A stretch of DNA of 64,000 bases, from the NCBI GenBank assembly GCA_950022295.1, contig OX465601.1, forward strand, positions 74,595,501 to 74,659,500. Direction: 5' to 3'. This document shows positions 21,047 through 33,078 of the stretch, one piece after another. The notes below the pieces were generated by a model, which saw only the letters and a program-made list of their open reading frames with translations, made no database searches and was not told where the DNA came from. The position numbers and the translations under genes were made by a program. This stretch comes from Bromus sterilis. Lineage: Eukaryota; Streptophyta; Magnoliopsida; Poales; Poaceae. The stretch's first letter is position 1. Each line of letters starts with the position of its first letter.

Positions 21047-22185
21047 CGCTGGAGAACTCCAGTTACACTTCTGTACATTAGCTCATTGTTAATGATGGTG
21101 TATCCACCAGATCGGCGCTGGATCTGCCTAGCTTCAAATTCATCTGGGGGAAGAGTCCCGTCAACCAGGAAATCTCTGATCGGCTGCGCCCAGGTTGGAG
21201 CGGTAACGACTACCATGAGCATTGCATGTTGTGGTGCGACTTCTTCTTCAGGCTCGGCCTGATGCGCATTCGTCATTTCAGACTCCATCTCTGAGCTAAC
21301 AATCTCCACATATGGCTTGTCGTCGGCAGCCCCTGATGTTGCTTGCTCTGTTGCGGCTGAAACCTCAGGATCCCCTGGCTCTTCTCTTGGAATCGGCGTC
21401 TCTGGATAGCAATCGGCAGCCCCTGGTGTCGATAGCTCGGATGAGTTCCCGACACCTGGTGCTGGTGCTGCTTTTGCCTTGGACCTCTTCTTCTTGCCGA
21501 GATCATCAGCCCCTGGACCGCAATCGGTAGCCCCTGGATTTTCCGGACTTGCCGAGGCCGCAACTCCCTGGGCGCTTGACTGCTTCTTCAGAGTCGGAAT
21601 CTTCATTGGTTGAACCAACTTTGCTTGCCTTAATGCCTCCAGGTCGGTTTCTGATATGAAAATGGACTCAGACTCTGGCGAAGGCGTGATAGAGGGCTTC
21701 TTGATGTGCTCCAATGATACCCCTGGTGGAATGCTTTGCCTGGTGGAGCCGAGCTTGGACAGGGCGTCTGCTGCTTCATTGTTTGCTCTGGGCACGTGAT
21801 GAAATTCGCAGCCTTCAAAATACCCACTGAGCTGCTGCACCAGGAAACAGTAGCTCGCCATATTCGCATCTTTGGCATCCCAATTTCCTGTACACTGCTG
21901 CACCACCAGGTCGGAGTCGCCGAAACATTCTATGTTCTGAAAGCCGATCTCCTTGGCCAGCTTTATGCCATGCACAAGGGCCTCATATTCAGCGACATTG
22001 TTTGACGTTGCGAAGTGGATTTGCAGTACATAGTGCAGTCGGTCTCCTTTCGGTGATGTGAGAACAATGCTAGACCCTAGGCCATTCTTCATCTTGGACC
22101 CATCAAAATGCATTCTCCAGAAATCCGATCCTGGGACGGGTGGCATATACTGAGTTTCAGCCCAGTCCACCAGGAAATCAGCCAA
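21047..22185 (-). pseudogene. Second (aRNH-type) RNase H and linker of Gypsy A pol
   Basis: A 382-codon frame. Its N-terminal half is an RNase H fold with the carboxylates in FDGSK, AEYEAL, GDSDLV and NNEAADALS. This domain lies between the normal RNase H and integrase; such a second RNase H is diagnostic of the Tat lineage in plants. The C-terminal half is a Pro/Ser/Glu-rich linker that leads to the integrase zinc finger. The frame itself is intact; it is not an independent gene. Confidence 0.82.
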
Positions 22186-22218
22186 CGCCTGTGACTTGAT
22201 TGTTGTTCTTGGCTCGTA

Positions 22219-23213
22219 CTAGATGCCATGGTTGGCGATCTCAATTGCCCATTTGGCCACTCTGTCGGTTGCATCTCTACTGTCAATGATGTCGGCTAGT
22301 CGGGCCGAGCTGACCACCATAACCGGATGAGCTTGAAAATAGGGCTTCAATCTCTTGGCCGCCATGTAGGCTCCATAACACATCTTCTGGTAGTGGGGAT
22401 AATTTTGCTTGGATGTTGAGAGTACCTCGCTGATGTAATATACTGGCCGCTGAATCGGTTGCGCTTTGTCCTTCTCATGACGCTCTACCACCATCACTGC
22501 ACTAATCACCCGATTGTTTGTCGCGATATACAACATCATTGGCTCCTTCTCAATCGGTGCAGCTAGAATCGGCGCGGTGGTGAGCATACGCTTCAGCTCC
22601 TTGAATGCTTCATCTGCTTGTGGAGTCCATGTGAACTTCTCCGTCTTCTTCATGAGCTGATATAGTGGGATTGCCTTTTCTCCCAGCCGACTGAGAAACT
22701 GACTGAGTGATGCCAAGCAACCGGTAAACTTCTGCACTTGTTTCAAATTCTTGGGGCGATCCATTCGCTCAATTGCAGCTATCTTCTCGGGATTGCATTC
22801 GATTCCTCTTTCAGAAATGAGAAATCCCAAGAGTTTGCCGGCTGGAACGCCAAAAACACACTTCTCTGGATTCAGCTTGATCTAGTAGGTGCACAAATTG
22901 GCGAATGTCTCTTTGAGGTCGTCCAGGAGTGTGACCCCTTTGACCGTCTTCACCACCAAATCATCCACGTACACATGCAAGTTTCTGCCGAGCTGAGAAT
23001 GTGTGCATCGCTGGATGGTGCGCTGATAGGTAGCACCTCCATTCTTCAGACCAAAAGGCATGGTGATATAGCAATAAGCCCCAAAGGGCGTTATAAAGGC
23101 AGTTTTTATTTGATCTTCCACAGCAAGTTTGATCTGGTGATAGCCAGCAGTGGCATCCAGAAATGACAACAGCTCGCAGCCGGCCGTAGAGTCAATGACT
23201 TGATCTATACGGG
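22219..23213 (-). pseudogene. Reverse transcriptase C-terminal part and RNase H of Gypsy A
   Basis: Minus strand from the C3 insertion site. RT core: LDATAGYHQIKLA, FGLKNGGATYQR and the catalytic box YVDD (about 22965), then a TAG (about 22882) before IKLNPEKCVFG, then thumb/connection and RNase H (TNNRVISAVMVVE... and RPVYYISEVLSTSKQNYP). The N-terminal RT part lies at 40,146-40,500 on the other side of C3. The frame is damaged by the TAG and the 16.9-kb insertion. Confidence 0.85.
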
Positions 23214-23660
23214 TGACGAGGGGGTGACCCCACGACTCCTATGGATGGGCCTACTCGGCGTACTCGAAGACAGAAGGCCCACAAGGATGCCGCCTGGGCC
23301 CAGCCTTGGCCCACTAGTGGCACCGACGTAGGAGTCTGTGACTCATGATGAAGGTGCAAACTTGCCGTACGATACAAGATCAGGGTTAGGAAACCTCCTT
23401 TGTAAGCCAGGAAGGACTCCCCGAGACCTAGCCTAGTATATAAAGGCTAGGAGGGGAGACGTCAAGATCATCCAATACGCAATCTGTAACCCTAGCCTTG
23501 TGCGCACTAGCCTTGGCCTTCCTGTAATCGCCATCTCCAAGCAATAATATCGAGCAGGAACGTCTCCTCTTGTTAGCCGACGAGCTATCGTCCAACCTGT
23601 GCCTCTCATGACTAACCCAGGGTCCCCGACCATGGGATTTGCCGGGGTACATCCCCGACA
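23214..23660 (+). repeat. Left LTR of C3
   Basis: 447 bp, TGACGAGG to CCCCGACA, same length as in C1, followed by the PBS. Confidence 0.93.
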
Positions 23661-23661
23661 A

Positions 23662-23680
23662 TTGGCGCCGTCTGTGGGAA
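23662..23680 (+). other. Primer-binding site of C3
   Basis: TTGGCGCCGTCTGTGGGA immediately after the LTR, identical in type to C1. Confidence 0.8.
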
Positions 23681-23747
23681 CTACATAGGTTGGAATCACG
23701 ATCTCGGCGGTTCCATCTTCAGCAAGCCACAACTCAAGAGCAAGAAC

Positions 23748-24835
23748 TAGATGCAATCCACTAGAAGAATTCAAGATCACGGCAAACATCGCTGCCGCCC
23801 CAGCGAGATCGCTCGGCCTGCAGCTGTGCCAGGACCAATACTATGGCGGCAACCGAGCCCAACGCCAGCGAAGGAGAACTCGACGACCCAAAAGAAAGGT
23901 GCCAGGGTCCTACACATAGGTCGCGGTCGACGACCTACAACACGAAGCAGAGGACCCGCCGACCACTCGACGACCCGCCACCACCCAGGCACCCGCCGCA
24001 CAACAAGACACTGACTCCGAGCTCGAGATCAGCGATCGTCAGAATCATCTCCAACGAAGAAGGAATCGACGACCCAGAAGACAGGCGCGAGGATTCTACA
24101 AAGAGGACCCACTCGACGAGTCGCACTATACAGCTCCGCGATCGCCTACCACTCGACGACCCGCCGAACGGACAGCGACTCTGAGACTCAGACCGGCGAA
24201 TACTACGACGCAGATCGAAGACCAGACGAATTTTCCAACCTTATCAAGAACCAGAATCTGAGCACGGGGATCGAAATCGATCCACGAGTCCACGAGCACC
24301 CGGCGGATCACGCGCTGTTCTTCCGAATCTCAAGGAGAAAACGGCACGCCGGATCCAGAAAACTCACGGTCAAGGAGAAGCTAGAAGGACCCTGCACGAT
24401 CCACTGCTTCGAAGACGACGGGGATACATCAGATCGGGCCACACTCTGGGAAACTGCCGCCTGTTCAACGAACTCGCCGACAACCTCAAGGAGGAAAAAC
24501 AGCAAGAAGCCAAATGCACCCGACGAACCGAGCAGTCACCGACTCCAAGTCCTGAAAGACGCTCCAACCCGACTCAAGGACAGGTGTACACGATCCAAGA
24601 AGGCAGGGTATCGCAAGCCCGACAGGACGCCTACACCCTGCAAGCCAGAGCAGCCGAGAACCTAAACACAGTCGAAGTCTACCAGCTCCACGACGCAGAG
24701 ACCAGCATCACGTTCGACCAGAGTGATCACCCACCTGCGGTCCTAAGGCCGGGGCACGCGCCCCTGGTACTCGACGCTCAAATCGGAAGGTACGACATGG
24801 ATAGAATCTTCATGGACGAAGGCAGCAGCAGCCAA
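23748..24835 (+). pseudogene. C3 gag remnant and start of protease
   Basis: Frames rich in R, D and T with shifts (23751-24014, 23843-24184, 24180-24560). The gag C-terminus resembles that of C1 (LEGPCTIHCF, GQVYTIQEGRVSQARQ). The protease begins (YDMDRIFMDEGSS, about 24788-24830) but is cut within the DGGS site; the text then jumps to integrase linker sequence. Central gag domain absent. Confidence 0.65.
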
Positions 24836-27812
24836 GCGGTCGAACCTATAGATTCAACAGCACTCGAAGGACCAGCGTGGACAAAACCGTTCCTCTGATT
24901 CCTAATCGAAGGCACGTTACCGCAAGACGTCTCAGAAGCTCGGCGCATCAGTCGTCGATCCAAGGCATTTACAGTGATCAACAGACAGCTATACAAGTGC
25001 AACATCACCCAGATACTCCAAAAGTGCATCGACGAAGAATACAGCAAATCCCTACTGCTCGAAATCCACGAGGATACCTGCGGGCACCACGCGAGCAGTC
25101 GAGTGCTCGTGTCCAAAGCATTTCGAGCAGGGTTTTATTGTCCCACTGCGATGAAAAACGCAGAAGACATCGTGCGGCGTTGCATCGCCTGTCAAACTTT
25201 CGCCAGCAGACCGCACGCTCCAGCCTCAGAACTCAAGACCATACCACTATCATGGCCGTTCGCCACCTAGGGACTCGACATGGTGGGCTCGCTCAAGAAA
25301 TCATCAAAGGGAGGAAGAACACACCTGCTAGTAGCAGTTGACAAGTTCACCAAATGGATCGAAGCAGTCCCCATCACCAGCTCTACAGCCCTCACGGCAG
25401 TAAATTTTATCGAATCAATCATCTTCAGGTTCAGAGTACCACACCACATCATCACGGACAATGGTACGAACTTCACAACGGCAGAATTCCAGAACTTCTG
25501 CGAAGAACTGGGCATCAAAATCAACTACGCATCAGTCGCGCACCCACAGTCTGTTGGAAATAGGCCCTAGAGGCAATAATAAAATTGTTATTATCATATT
25601 TCCGTGTTCATGATACATGTTTATTTTCCATTCTATAATTGTATTAACCGGAAACATAATGCATGTGTGGTTGCATAAACAACACCGCGTCCCTAGTAAG
25701 CCTCTACTATACTAGCTCGTTAATTGATGATGGTTATGGTTTCCTAACCATGAACATGAGTTGTGTATTAATTAATGGGATCGTGTCATTAGAAGAATGA
25801 CGTGATGGACGGACCCAACTAAGCATAACAATATTGATCGTTTCATTAAGTTTATATTGTCATGCCTTTTATTGTCAAGTATCATGTTTCTTAGACCATG
25901 AGATTATGTTATTCCCGGGTACCGGAAGAATACTTTGGGGACATCAACCATCACATCGTGACAGGGTGATCATAAAAATGTCTTACGGGTATCTCCGAAA
26001 GTACTTGTTGAATTACATGAATCAAGACTGGGATTTGTCCCTCCGTTACACGGTGAGATATACTCTGGGCCCACTCGGTAATGCACATTCAGTAACGGTT
26101 GCAAGCACGTGACTAATGAGTTAGTCACAGAGAATGTTGTATTACAGAACGAGTAAAGAGTACTTACCGGTAACGAGATTGAACTAGGTATAGCGATACC
26201 GACGATCGAATCACGGGTAAGTAACATATCGTGCGACAAAGGAAATTGTGTACGGATTATAGTAGTCCACGACATAGTGGTTCAATCGATAAAGATCTTC
26301 GTTGAATGTGTGGGAGTCATTACGGATATCCTGGTCCCTCTAATGGTTATTGATCAGAGAGATGTCTCGATCATGTCTGCACGTTCTCGAACACCTAGGG
26401 TCACACACTTAACGCTTGGTAACGCTAGAATAGCTCTGGGATAATTTTATTAATGGTGTTCGAATATTGTTTGGAGTCTCGGATGAGATCCTAGACATCA
26501 CGAGGAGCTCCGGACGAGTCCTGAGGTAAAGATTTATATAAGGAAAGTTGATTTCAGGGTTCCGGAAAAGTTCGGGATTTTTTCGGCAGTGTCGGAATGT
26601 TCTAGAAGGTTCCGGAGGGTCACACTATGGCCCCCACCTGTTTTGGACGACCAAGGGTGGTCCAATAGTCCATGTGACCAGCCCTCCTTGGTTTATTATG
26701 CCAATAAATGGGTAGCCCTTCAATGGGAGGGTTACCACTCTTAAAAGAAAGGTGTTACCATCTTTTTTATGAGAGAGGGGTTTTTACTTGGGAATTGAAG
26801 TGGCTACAACCTCCTTGCCTATATAAGAGAGGGGAGAGGCTCACCAAGAACACCCAAGTCCTTCCCCACCTCCTCCTCCCTCACGTGCATCGCTTGGCGA
26901 AGCCCTGCCCGCGGGAAACTCTTCACCATATCCACTACCACACCGTTGTGCTGCTGGAATTGATCCCATCTATTTCTCCCTCTTGCTTGCTGGATCAAGA
27001 AGAAGGAGACGTCATCGAGCTGTACGTGTGCAAGCCTCCAGAGGTACTGCTCGTTTGCAGTGCTGATCGGATCGAACTTCACCAACAACTTCACCAAGCT
27101 TCGTTGAAATAAACGTTCAACGTGCGTGTTCTTCGAGGGTATGATGACCTACTCTCCCCGTTACTAGCATCTTCTAGATTGGATCTTGGATGTTTCTTCC
27201 GCATGTGAGAGAATTTTTTTGTTTTCTATCGCGCAATCTCCTACACAGTCCAACGGCCAGGTGGAAAGAGCAAATGGCCTAGTATGCGAAGGAATCAAAA
27301 AACGGATCCTAGCACCACTCGAGCAGGCCGCAGGCAACTGGGTAGAAGAACTCCCTGCAGTACTATGGAGCCTGTGCACTACCCCAAATACCTCAACCCA
27401 GTACACACCTTTCTTCATGGTGTACGGGTCAGAGGCAGTACTACCACACGACCTCAAATTCAGGGCACCCCGGATCTCGGGATACAAGGAAGAGGAAGCA
27501 GAAGAAGCACTGCAAGATGACAAGGACATAGCAGACGAAGCGAGTGACACAACCCTATCAAGGTCAGAGCGGTACCAGGACAAGCTGCGCACTTACCAAA
27601 GCAGCCGCCTGCGCACCAGAACCTTCAAGAAAGGAGACCTCGTCCTGCGACTGATACAAGAGAAAGTCCACAAGCTTGCCCCCCAATGGGAAGGACCGTT
27701 CATAGTCTCAGAAGTCATAGGAGGAGGCGCCTATAGACTGAAGAACCCGAAGACTGACGAAGACGTGGGAAATCCATGGAACGTAGCGAACCTACGCCTG
27801 TTCTACCCATAG
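24836..27812 (+). pseudogene. C3 integrase, interrupted by a solo LTR
   Basis: Linker FLIEGTLPQDVSEARR, HHCC finger (EDTCGHHASS... and RRCIACQTF, about 25075-25200), core D in GLDMVGS (25280), second D in HIITDNGTNF (about 25450), then the Angela-like LTR at 25552-27245, and the E in NGQVERANGL (about 27260). The C-terminus EGPFIVSEVIGGGAYRLK runs to the stop at 27812. Stop codons at 24896 and about 25268. All three catalytic acids are still recognisable, so the domain is better kept than in C1. Confidence 0.78.
25552..27245 (+). repeat. Solo LTR of a BARE-1/Angela-like copia element
   Basis: 1,694 bp from TGTTGGAAATAGGCCCTAGA to CTCCTACA, flanked by perfect CAGTC duplications (25547-25551 and 27246-27250). 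The start resembles the BARE-1/Angela LTR of Triticeae and related grasses, and the length fits. A TATA-like CTATATAAG is near 26819. No PBS or coding region remains. Frames within (25834-26112, 26708-27112) are not genes. Confidence 0.88.
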
Positions 27813-27885
27813 TCTCCACCCGTCATGCTCAAACTGGCAACTCATGTAACCATTCGACGCAATAAATGATGTTGCCCAAATACTA

Positions 27886-28440
27886 CCACCCCAAAGCACT
27901 CGGGGGATCGAGTACAAAACTCCCCCCGGGAGACGCTATCGTCGCTCACACGACCTTTACCCAAAGCACTCGGGGGCTCGAGTACAAAACTCCCCCCGAG
28001 AGACGCTATCGTCGCTCACGCGACCTTTACCCAAAGCACTCGGGGGCTCGAGTACAAAACTCCCCTCCGAGAGACGCTATCGTCGCTCACGCGACCTTTA
28101 CCCAAAGCACTCGGGGGCTTGAGTACAAAACTCCCCCAGAGACTCGCTCACGCGATCTTTACCAAAGAACTCGGGGGCTCGAGCATAAAAACTCCCCCCG
28201 AGAGACGCTATCATCGCTCACACGATCTTTCACCAAATCACTCGGGGGCTCGAGTACAAAAACTCCCCCCGAGAGAAGCTATCGTCGCTCACGCGATCCT
28301 TCACCAAAACACTCGGGGGCTCGAGTACAACCTCCCCCCGAGAGACGCTATAGTCGCTCACGGGATCTTTACCCAAAACACTCGGGGGCCCGAGCACCAT
28401 CTCCCCCCGAGACGCTATCGTCGCTCACGCAGCCCGAAAA
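27886..28440 (+). repeat. PPT-like tandem array in C3
   Basis: About eight units of roughly 65-72 bp with the CACTCGGGGGCTCGA core, same family as the C1 array but with different copy number and variants. Confidence 0.9.
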
Positions 28441-29302
28441 TTAAAGGGTCCAAGCAAAAACCTCTGACAGGCGCCACCTGCTGAAAACTATCCGAAATCA
28501 AAAGGAAGACACGGCTACAACCAGATGGAACACCAAGTACTCTGAAAAAATATGGATGGAGCGCAGGACACAGACAATCCTTTAGTCTTCAACTGATCGC
28601 CAACGATCACCTAAAGACTCAGGGGCTACTCCCATCGGGAGCGCTGTCACACACCCGATAAAAAATGGCAGTTAACAGAAGAACGACAAAAGAAGCACAT
28701 CTCAGCCTACGTTCGAGTCTACGACTTGAACGTAGCCTCGGGGGCTACTCCCATCGGGAGCGCTGTCGCGCACCCGATAGAATCCACAGTACAAGAACTC
28801 GACGGACTCGAAGACAAATCTCGTTGAAATATTTAAAGACATATCCCATCACAAACGACTCAAAGACAGATTCCATTACAAAGACTCAAACACAGTTCGC
28901 ATTACAAGGACCCGAAGATCATTCTCAGTACAAAAAACTCAAAGTACATTGGATAGAAGGCAGCTCTGATTACTCGAAGGCAATCCTCCTTACATGGAGA
29001 ACCAACCTAGTTACAAAGATGAAGCAGGGGACAAGATTACAGTACCAATCACCCAAGGAATTATGACTTCTACATGTGTGCCCATACTGGGGAGATTGGC
29101 GCCAACACGACAGGCATCATCACAGACAAAGGAGGAGTCGAAGCAGCCAGCTCATGATGTCAATAACATAATAAAAGGTGAAGCTCGACTTATTTGCAGG
29201 AGCACCGAAGCCGATGCTCCACCAGCTTCTTCTCCTGCTCCACTAGCTTCTTCTCCAGCTCCACCCGAGCTGTCGGCGAAGATGACGCCACTGCCTCCAG
29301 TT
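28441..29302. other. C3 noncoding region with two stem-loops
   Basis: First copy: TGATCG/CGATCA (about 28592-28607), then ATCGGGAGCGC at 28634 with a decayed partner. Second copy: CTACGTTCGA/TTGAACGTAG (28707-28716/28726-28735), then ATCGGGAGCGC-TGTC-GCGCACCCGAT (28753-28778). Otherwise short 'ACTCGAAGACA' repeats as in C1. No gene seen; it is downstream of the antisense B3-like gene. Confidence 0.6.
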
Positions 29303-29929
29303 CTACAAGGTCGCCTGGCGTGGCCGCTTGATTGGTGGCTTGACGTCGAGGTCCTCTCCAGAGCCGGAGGGCACACCAGCACCACCCGAGGAATCACCGG
29401 AGGAGGAAGTAGTTGAAGACGCAGGCGGAAGACTCCTCGACCTGTCGGAACCGTCGCTGCTCGTCTCCTGCATGTACGGATCCATGTGATTGCCACTCGG
29501 GTCAAAAGCGCGAATGGTAAGAGTATCTTCGCCATCAAAGCGGCAACAGAGAGCGTCACCATCACGCAAGTTCAAACGCCGAGAAAACAACTTCCAGCCA
29601 AATCCAAGGAAAATCAAGCCGGAACTGTTGGTCTCCAACTCAACATAAGAAGGAAGTCGAGAACACCCCTGAAGACGAAGAAGCGGGCCACCCAGACTAC
29701 GCTCAGAAAAAATGGCAGCAAATGCAGAAGGAAGAAGAATGCGCGCAGCGTTCCGGACACGGACGCGTAGGAGAAAGTCATAGCGCCAAAAACCCTCCTC
29801 CGAAGACGAGGAGGAAGGCGTCGATGGCGCACCACGACGGCCGCCGCGAGAGGAGCGCGGAGTACGACCACCGCGGCCACGGCGAGCACGGCCGTGGCCG
29901 CTCATACCTGCACCTCGCTTCGGTCCCAT
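29303..29929 (-). CDS. Antisense accessory gene with B3-like DNA-binding domain (C3), intact
   Basis: 208 residues from ATG 29929 (MGPKRGAGM); an upstream in-frame ATG at 29974 lies too close to the TATA box (30000-30007) to be preferred. Residues 4-35 are a basic Arg/Gly-rich tail, then a Ser run. From about residue 46 (EGFWRYDFLLRVRV) to about 145 there is a B3-like domain: ARILLPSAFA, then YVELETNSSGLIF, then GFGWKLFSRRLNLRDGDALCCRF and LTIRAFDPSGN. This matches the usual B3 order (IPxxFA, strand pair, GWxxFxxxxxLxxGD, final strand). The C-terminus is Ser/Gly-rich and ends in a basic KRPRQ stretch, perhaps a nuclear signal. The B3 call is by eye. The element around it has lost gag, RT and RNase H, yet this frame has no stop. 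Confidence 0.62.
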   Translation of the reverse strand: MGPKRGAGMSGHGRARRGRGGRTPRSSRGGRRGAPSTPSSSSSEEGFWRYDFLLRVRVRNAARILLPSAFAAIFSERSLGGPLLRLQGCSRLPSYVELETNSSGLIFLGFGWKLFSRRLNLRDGDALCCRFDGEDTLTIRAFDPSGNHMDPYMQETSSDGSDRSRSLPPASSTTSSSGDSSGGAGVPSGSGEDLDVKPPIKRPRQATL

Positions 29930-29999
29930 GAGAGGAGGAGAGAAAGAGGAGAAAAATGAGCAGAGGTCGAACACTGCTGCTAGACGAAGAAGAAGCGTC

Positions 30000-30007
30000 T
30001 ATTTATA
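30000..30007 (-). promoter_or_regulatory. TATA box of the antisense B3-like gene
   Basis: TATAAATA on the minus strand, about 70 bp before ATG 29929, which would place the start of transcription near 29970. The C1 copy has TACAAATA at the same place. Confidence 0.55.
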
Positions 30008-30387
30008 GCACAAACCCAAGAGCATGCAGAAGCTCAGACGACAGCAGCAATTAATTCAAAGTAAAAGCGCGCCGGGCGATTCGAGTTCCGAGACAAATAT
30101 GCCTTCACACGGGAGGCAAAGTACGCTGGACGCGTCAAATCTCGCGCGTTTTCAATGCACGCATCGGTAACTCAAAATACGGCTGCAGCACGCCACCAAA
30201 AGCCATCATTATAACCGGTCATGAAGACTTGACGGTTCGCAGACAGAGCATCTTTGACAGTCTTCCATCAAGGTGATCGTTATCCTTACCAAGAAGAGGT
30301 AAATTAAAATGGCAGCGCAAAAAGAACAGCGCAACCTGCAAGCATCAGTTTTACTGACTCAAATACATTTTTCAAATATATTTAACT

Positions 30388-30560
30388 CCCATCGGGAGCG
30401 TATCCACCCATGAGAATTTCGGGTGCTCCCTCACCTAGAAGTAAAGACATGCTCGAGTGATTACTCGCACCCATGAGAGTTTCGGGTGCTCCCTCACCAC
30501 GACACAAGACAAGCAGACCTACACTCGCCAGATCGAACGGGCCCAAGAGTATCGGGTGCT
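30388..30560 (+). repeat. Subterminal repeats in C3
   Basis: Two to three units of the 62-bp repeat (GAGAGTTTCGGGTGCTCCCT...), fewer than in C1 and Gypsy B. Confidence 0.78.
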
Positions 30561-30689
30561 CCCTTACCCCGAGAGCGAAGGTGATACTCGCAAAACTCTG
30601 AGTACCCGAGCACTCGACGACATCCCGAGCAAGTACTCCTCTACATTAATCCTCGCCCGAGCGCTCGGCAAAGCTCCGCGAGTGACCGC

Positions 30690-31247
30690 AAAAACAGCTC
30701 ACTTGATCGTTTATTCCAAGTGGGTGCATTATCAACTAGGCTCCGCGCCTCAATAAAAATACATATTCCTGAAACACGATACACTGTGCCTAGATGCCAC
30801 GCAATTTAGCGTGTAGGTAAGACCCTGCTGCGCAGATCGGCCGGGCTGGGACTTGCCGCAGAGCGATTTCACTCCCAATCTTTCCCATGCGCTTGCATGA
30901 TAGAAAAAGGCGGGTTGACGCGCCTAGGCTACGAACCTTACTAGCGGCAAATGATCACTGTAAGACCTGCAGCGGCATGACTTTTGCTCGACACCAGTGT
31001 TCCAGGCTCATGTCGAGGGACGTGAGTTTGATTGGGCTACTGCGGTTTTTTCCACTAGCGCAATTCACCAAGGCTCGACCAGTCGACTCCTTGGGCCCTT
31101 TCAGCTTAGCAATCCCTCGAAACAGGTTTTTTCATGGCCGTAGACTGCCAGCGACCCGCGGATGAACCGTGCATACATCGAAACGATGCAAGAATGGACT
31201 CGAGTCCCTGCGCGACACTTCGAGTCCCCCAGGCACTCGGGGGCTAC
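30690..31247 (+). other. Conserved subterminal block and polypurine tract of C3
   Basis: Counterpart of 15990-16554. It ends with AGGCACTCGGGGGCTAC directly before the right LTR. Confidence 0.72.
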
Positions 31248-31353
31248 TGACGAGGGGGTGACCCCACGACTCCTATGGATGGGCCTACCCGGTGTACTCG
31301 AAGACAGAAGACCCACAAGGATGCCGCATGGGCCCAGCCTTGGCCCACTAGTG
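31248..31353 (+). repeat. Right LTR of C3, first part
   Basis: 106 bp from TGACGAGG up to and including TAGTG, where copia D inserted. The LTR continues at 39815. Confidence 0.9.
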
Positions 31354-33065
31354 TGTTGGATATGTGCCCTAGAGACAAATTAATAAAGATATTTGTCACA
31401 TATCCGTTTTGTTCATAAATACATTTTATACTGTGCTATAACTGTATTACTTGGAAATACTAATACAGGTGTAGTATAAAACATGGTCTGTAGTTTAACT
31501 CGGGTAAACTATCTCATTGGGCAATTGATTGATCAAGCTTTCCTGATCATGGCGACACTTAAGTCCATTGACAATGAGGTCATATCGTTAAGGGGAATGA
31601 TGTGATGGACGTACACCCACCTAAAGTATTGCAATGTGATCGAGTCACATAGTTCAGCGTTGCTATGACTTTGTAACATATGGCTTAGTCCTTAGACCGT
31701 AATGATCATACGTAATTGTCATCTATGAGGAGACTTTGATTTGTATCCCACCGCCTGACTGAAATATGCTGGCTATAACGGTGCACTTTGGGTATTCCGA
31801 AATAGATGGTTGATGAGTATGTTAATAGATCAGAGCGGGATTTGCCAGTCCTTGTGACAGGACAGGTACTCTGGGCCCACTCGGTGATATTGCATCAACA
31901 CCTTGCAAGGACGTGACTAGGTCACAAGAGATGCAATGATCATGGACGAGAGAAGTTGTTTGTTGTGAACGAGATGTGAACACGATATGTAGGATACCGA
32001 CGATCAAACCTCAGACAAACAAAGTACCGCAGCACAAAGGGATTACGTCGTATCGTTAACGGTTTCCAAAAGCGATCGAAGTTCATTCGATGGAAGCGCA
32101 GGGGCTGTCAAGGATTGTAACCAGGTCCAACTGACTAGTCATTGGTCAATGAGAAGAGTCTCGATCATGTCTGATGTTTCCCGGACCGTTAGGGTGTTAC
32201 ACTTAAGGGCAATCGATGCATAGGACAGTTACGGGATCAATCGGTGAAATAGGAGGAATCACCGGAATAGTTCCGGAGGAGGACGGAATGGTTTCCGGAC
32301 ATTTTGAATAGTTCAAAATAAAGTTTAATTGTTTTAATAATTTTTTATTATTTAATTATCTTAATTAAATATTTAAAACATATTAAATAAATTAAAAAAT
32401 GGGAAAAAGGCTAAATGGGCCCATGGGGCCCATTAAGGAGGAGGGGTCTCCCCCCTTTGGCTTGGCGCCAAGGGTGGGGCCCACCACCCCCCTTGGCCGG
32501 CGCACTCCCCCCCTTGGGAGTTTAGTCCCACATGGGGGAGGGGAGGAGGATGGCACCCCCCCCCTTGGCCTATATAAGGAGGGGTAGACCCCCCTTTTTT
32601 CCAACACACCAATATCTCCTTCTTCCTCCTTCTCCTTCTCGGAAGTGGACTCCCCTTATTTGGAGTCTGCACCAGGATTGGAGTTCTCCACCATAAGGCA
32701 GGCCGTCGTTCTGCTGGAGTCGGGATCCGTAGCCGTCTTTCTTCCGCTGCTCGCCTGGTTCGGGGCCCGGGAGGAACATCGATTGTACCGTACATGTATA
32801 ATCTCTTCGAGGCACTACACCTGTGGTGCTACTTCGTCGCTGGAGGTTTAACGGGAGTCATCCTCGCCGATGGTGGTCTTCTGCACGACAGGGAGGTCGT
32901 AGTTCCAAGTCTACGCCAGCCACGTTCGCAAGAACGTTTCCCTCTTTCGGTCTTCAAAGGTATGAACACCGATTCCCTCCGTTACTTTACATCGCCATAG
33001 CATAGATCTTGGGTTCGGGTACTGTAGGTATGAAAAATTTGTGTTTTCTGCCCCGTATCCCAACA
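31354..33065 (+). repeat. Left LTR of copia D
   Basis: Starts TGTTGGATATGTGCCCTAGA and ends ATCCCAACA. A TATA box CTATATAAGG is near 32570. It has a very AT-rich stretch (32325-32400) followed by a GC-rich one (32410-32600). Confidence 0.94.
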
Positions 33066-33066
33066 G

Positions 33067-33078
33067 TGGTATCAGAGC
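33067..33078 (+). other. Primer-binding site of copia D
   Basis: TGGTATCAGAGC, one base after the LTR, the standard match to the 3' end of initiator methionine tRNA. Confidence 0.92.

Noticed and set aside
27886..28440. CRISPR-like direct repeats
   Set aside because: Units are contiguous with no unique spacers, lie in a retrotransposon, and the genome is a plant.
32392..32815. Pro/Gly-rich ORFs in the copia D LTRs (also 39159-39559)
   Set aside because: They lie in a GC-rich LTR segment, occur in both LTRs and on both strands, and have no domain.
33067..33078. tRNA gene
   Set aside because: Only the 12-nt primer-binding complement of initiator tRNA is present; no cloverleaf was found here or elsewhere in the window.
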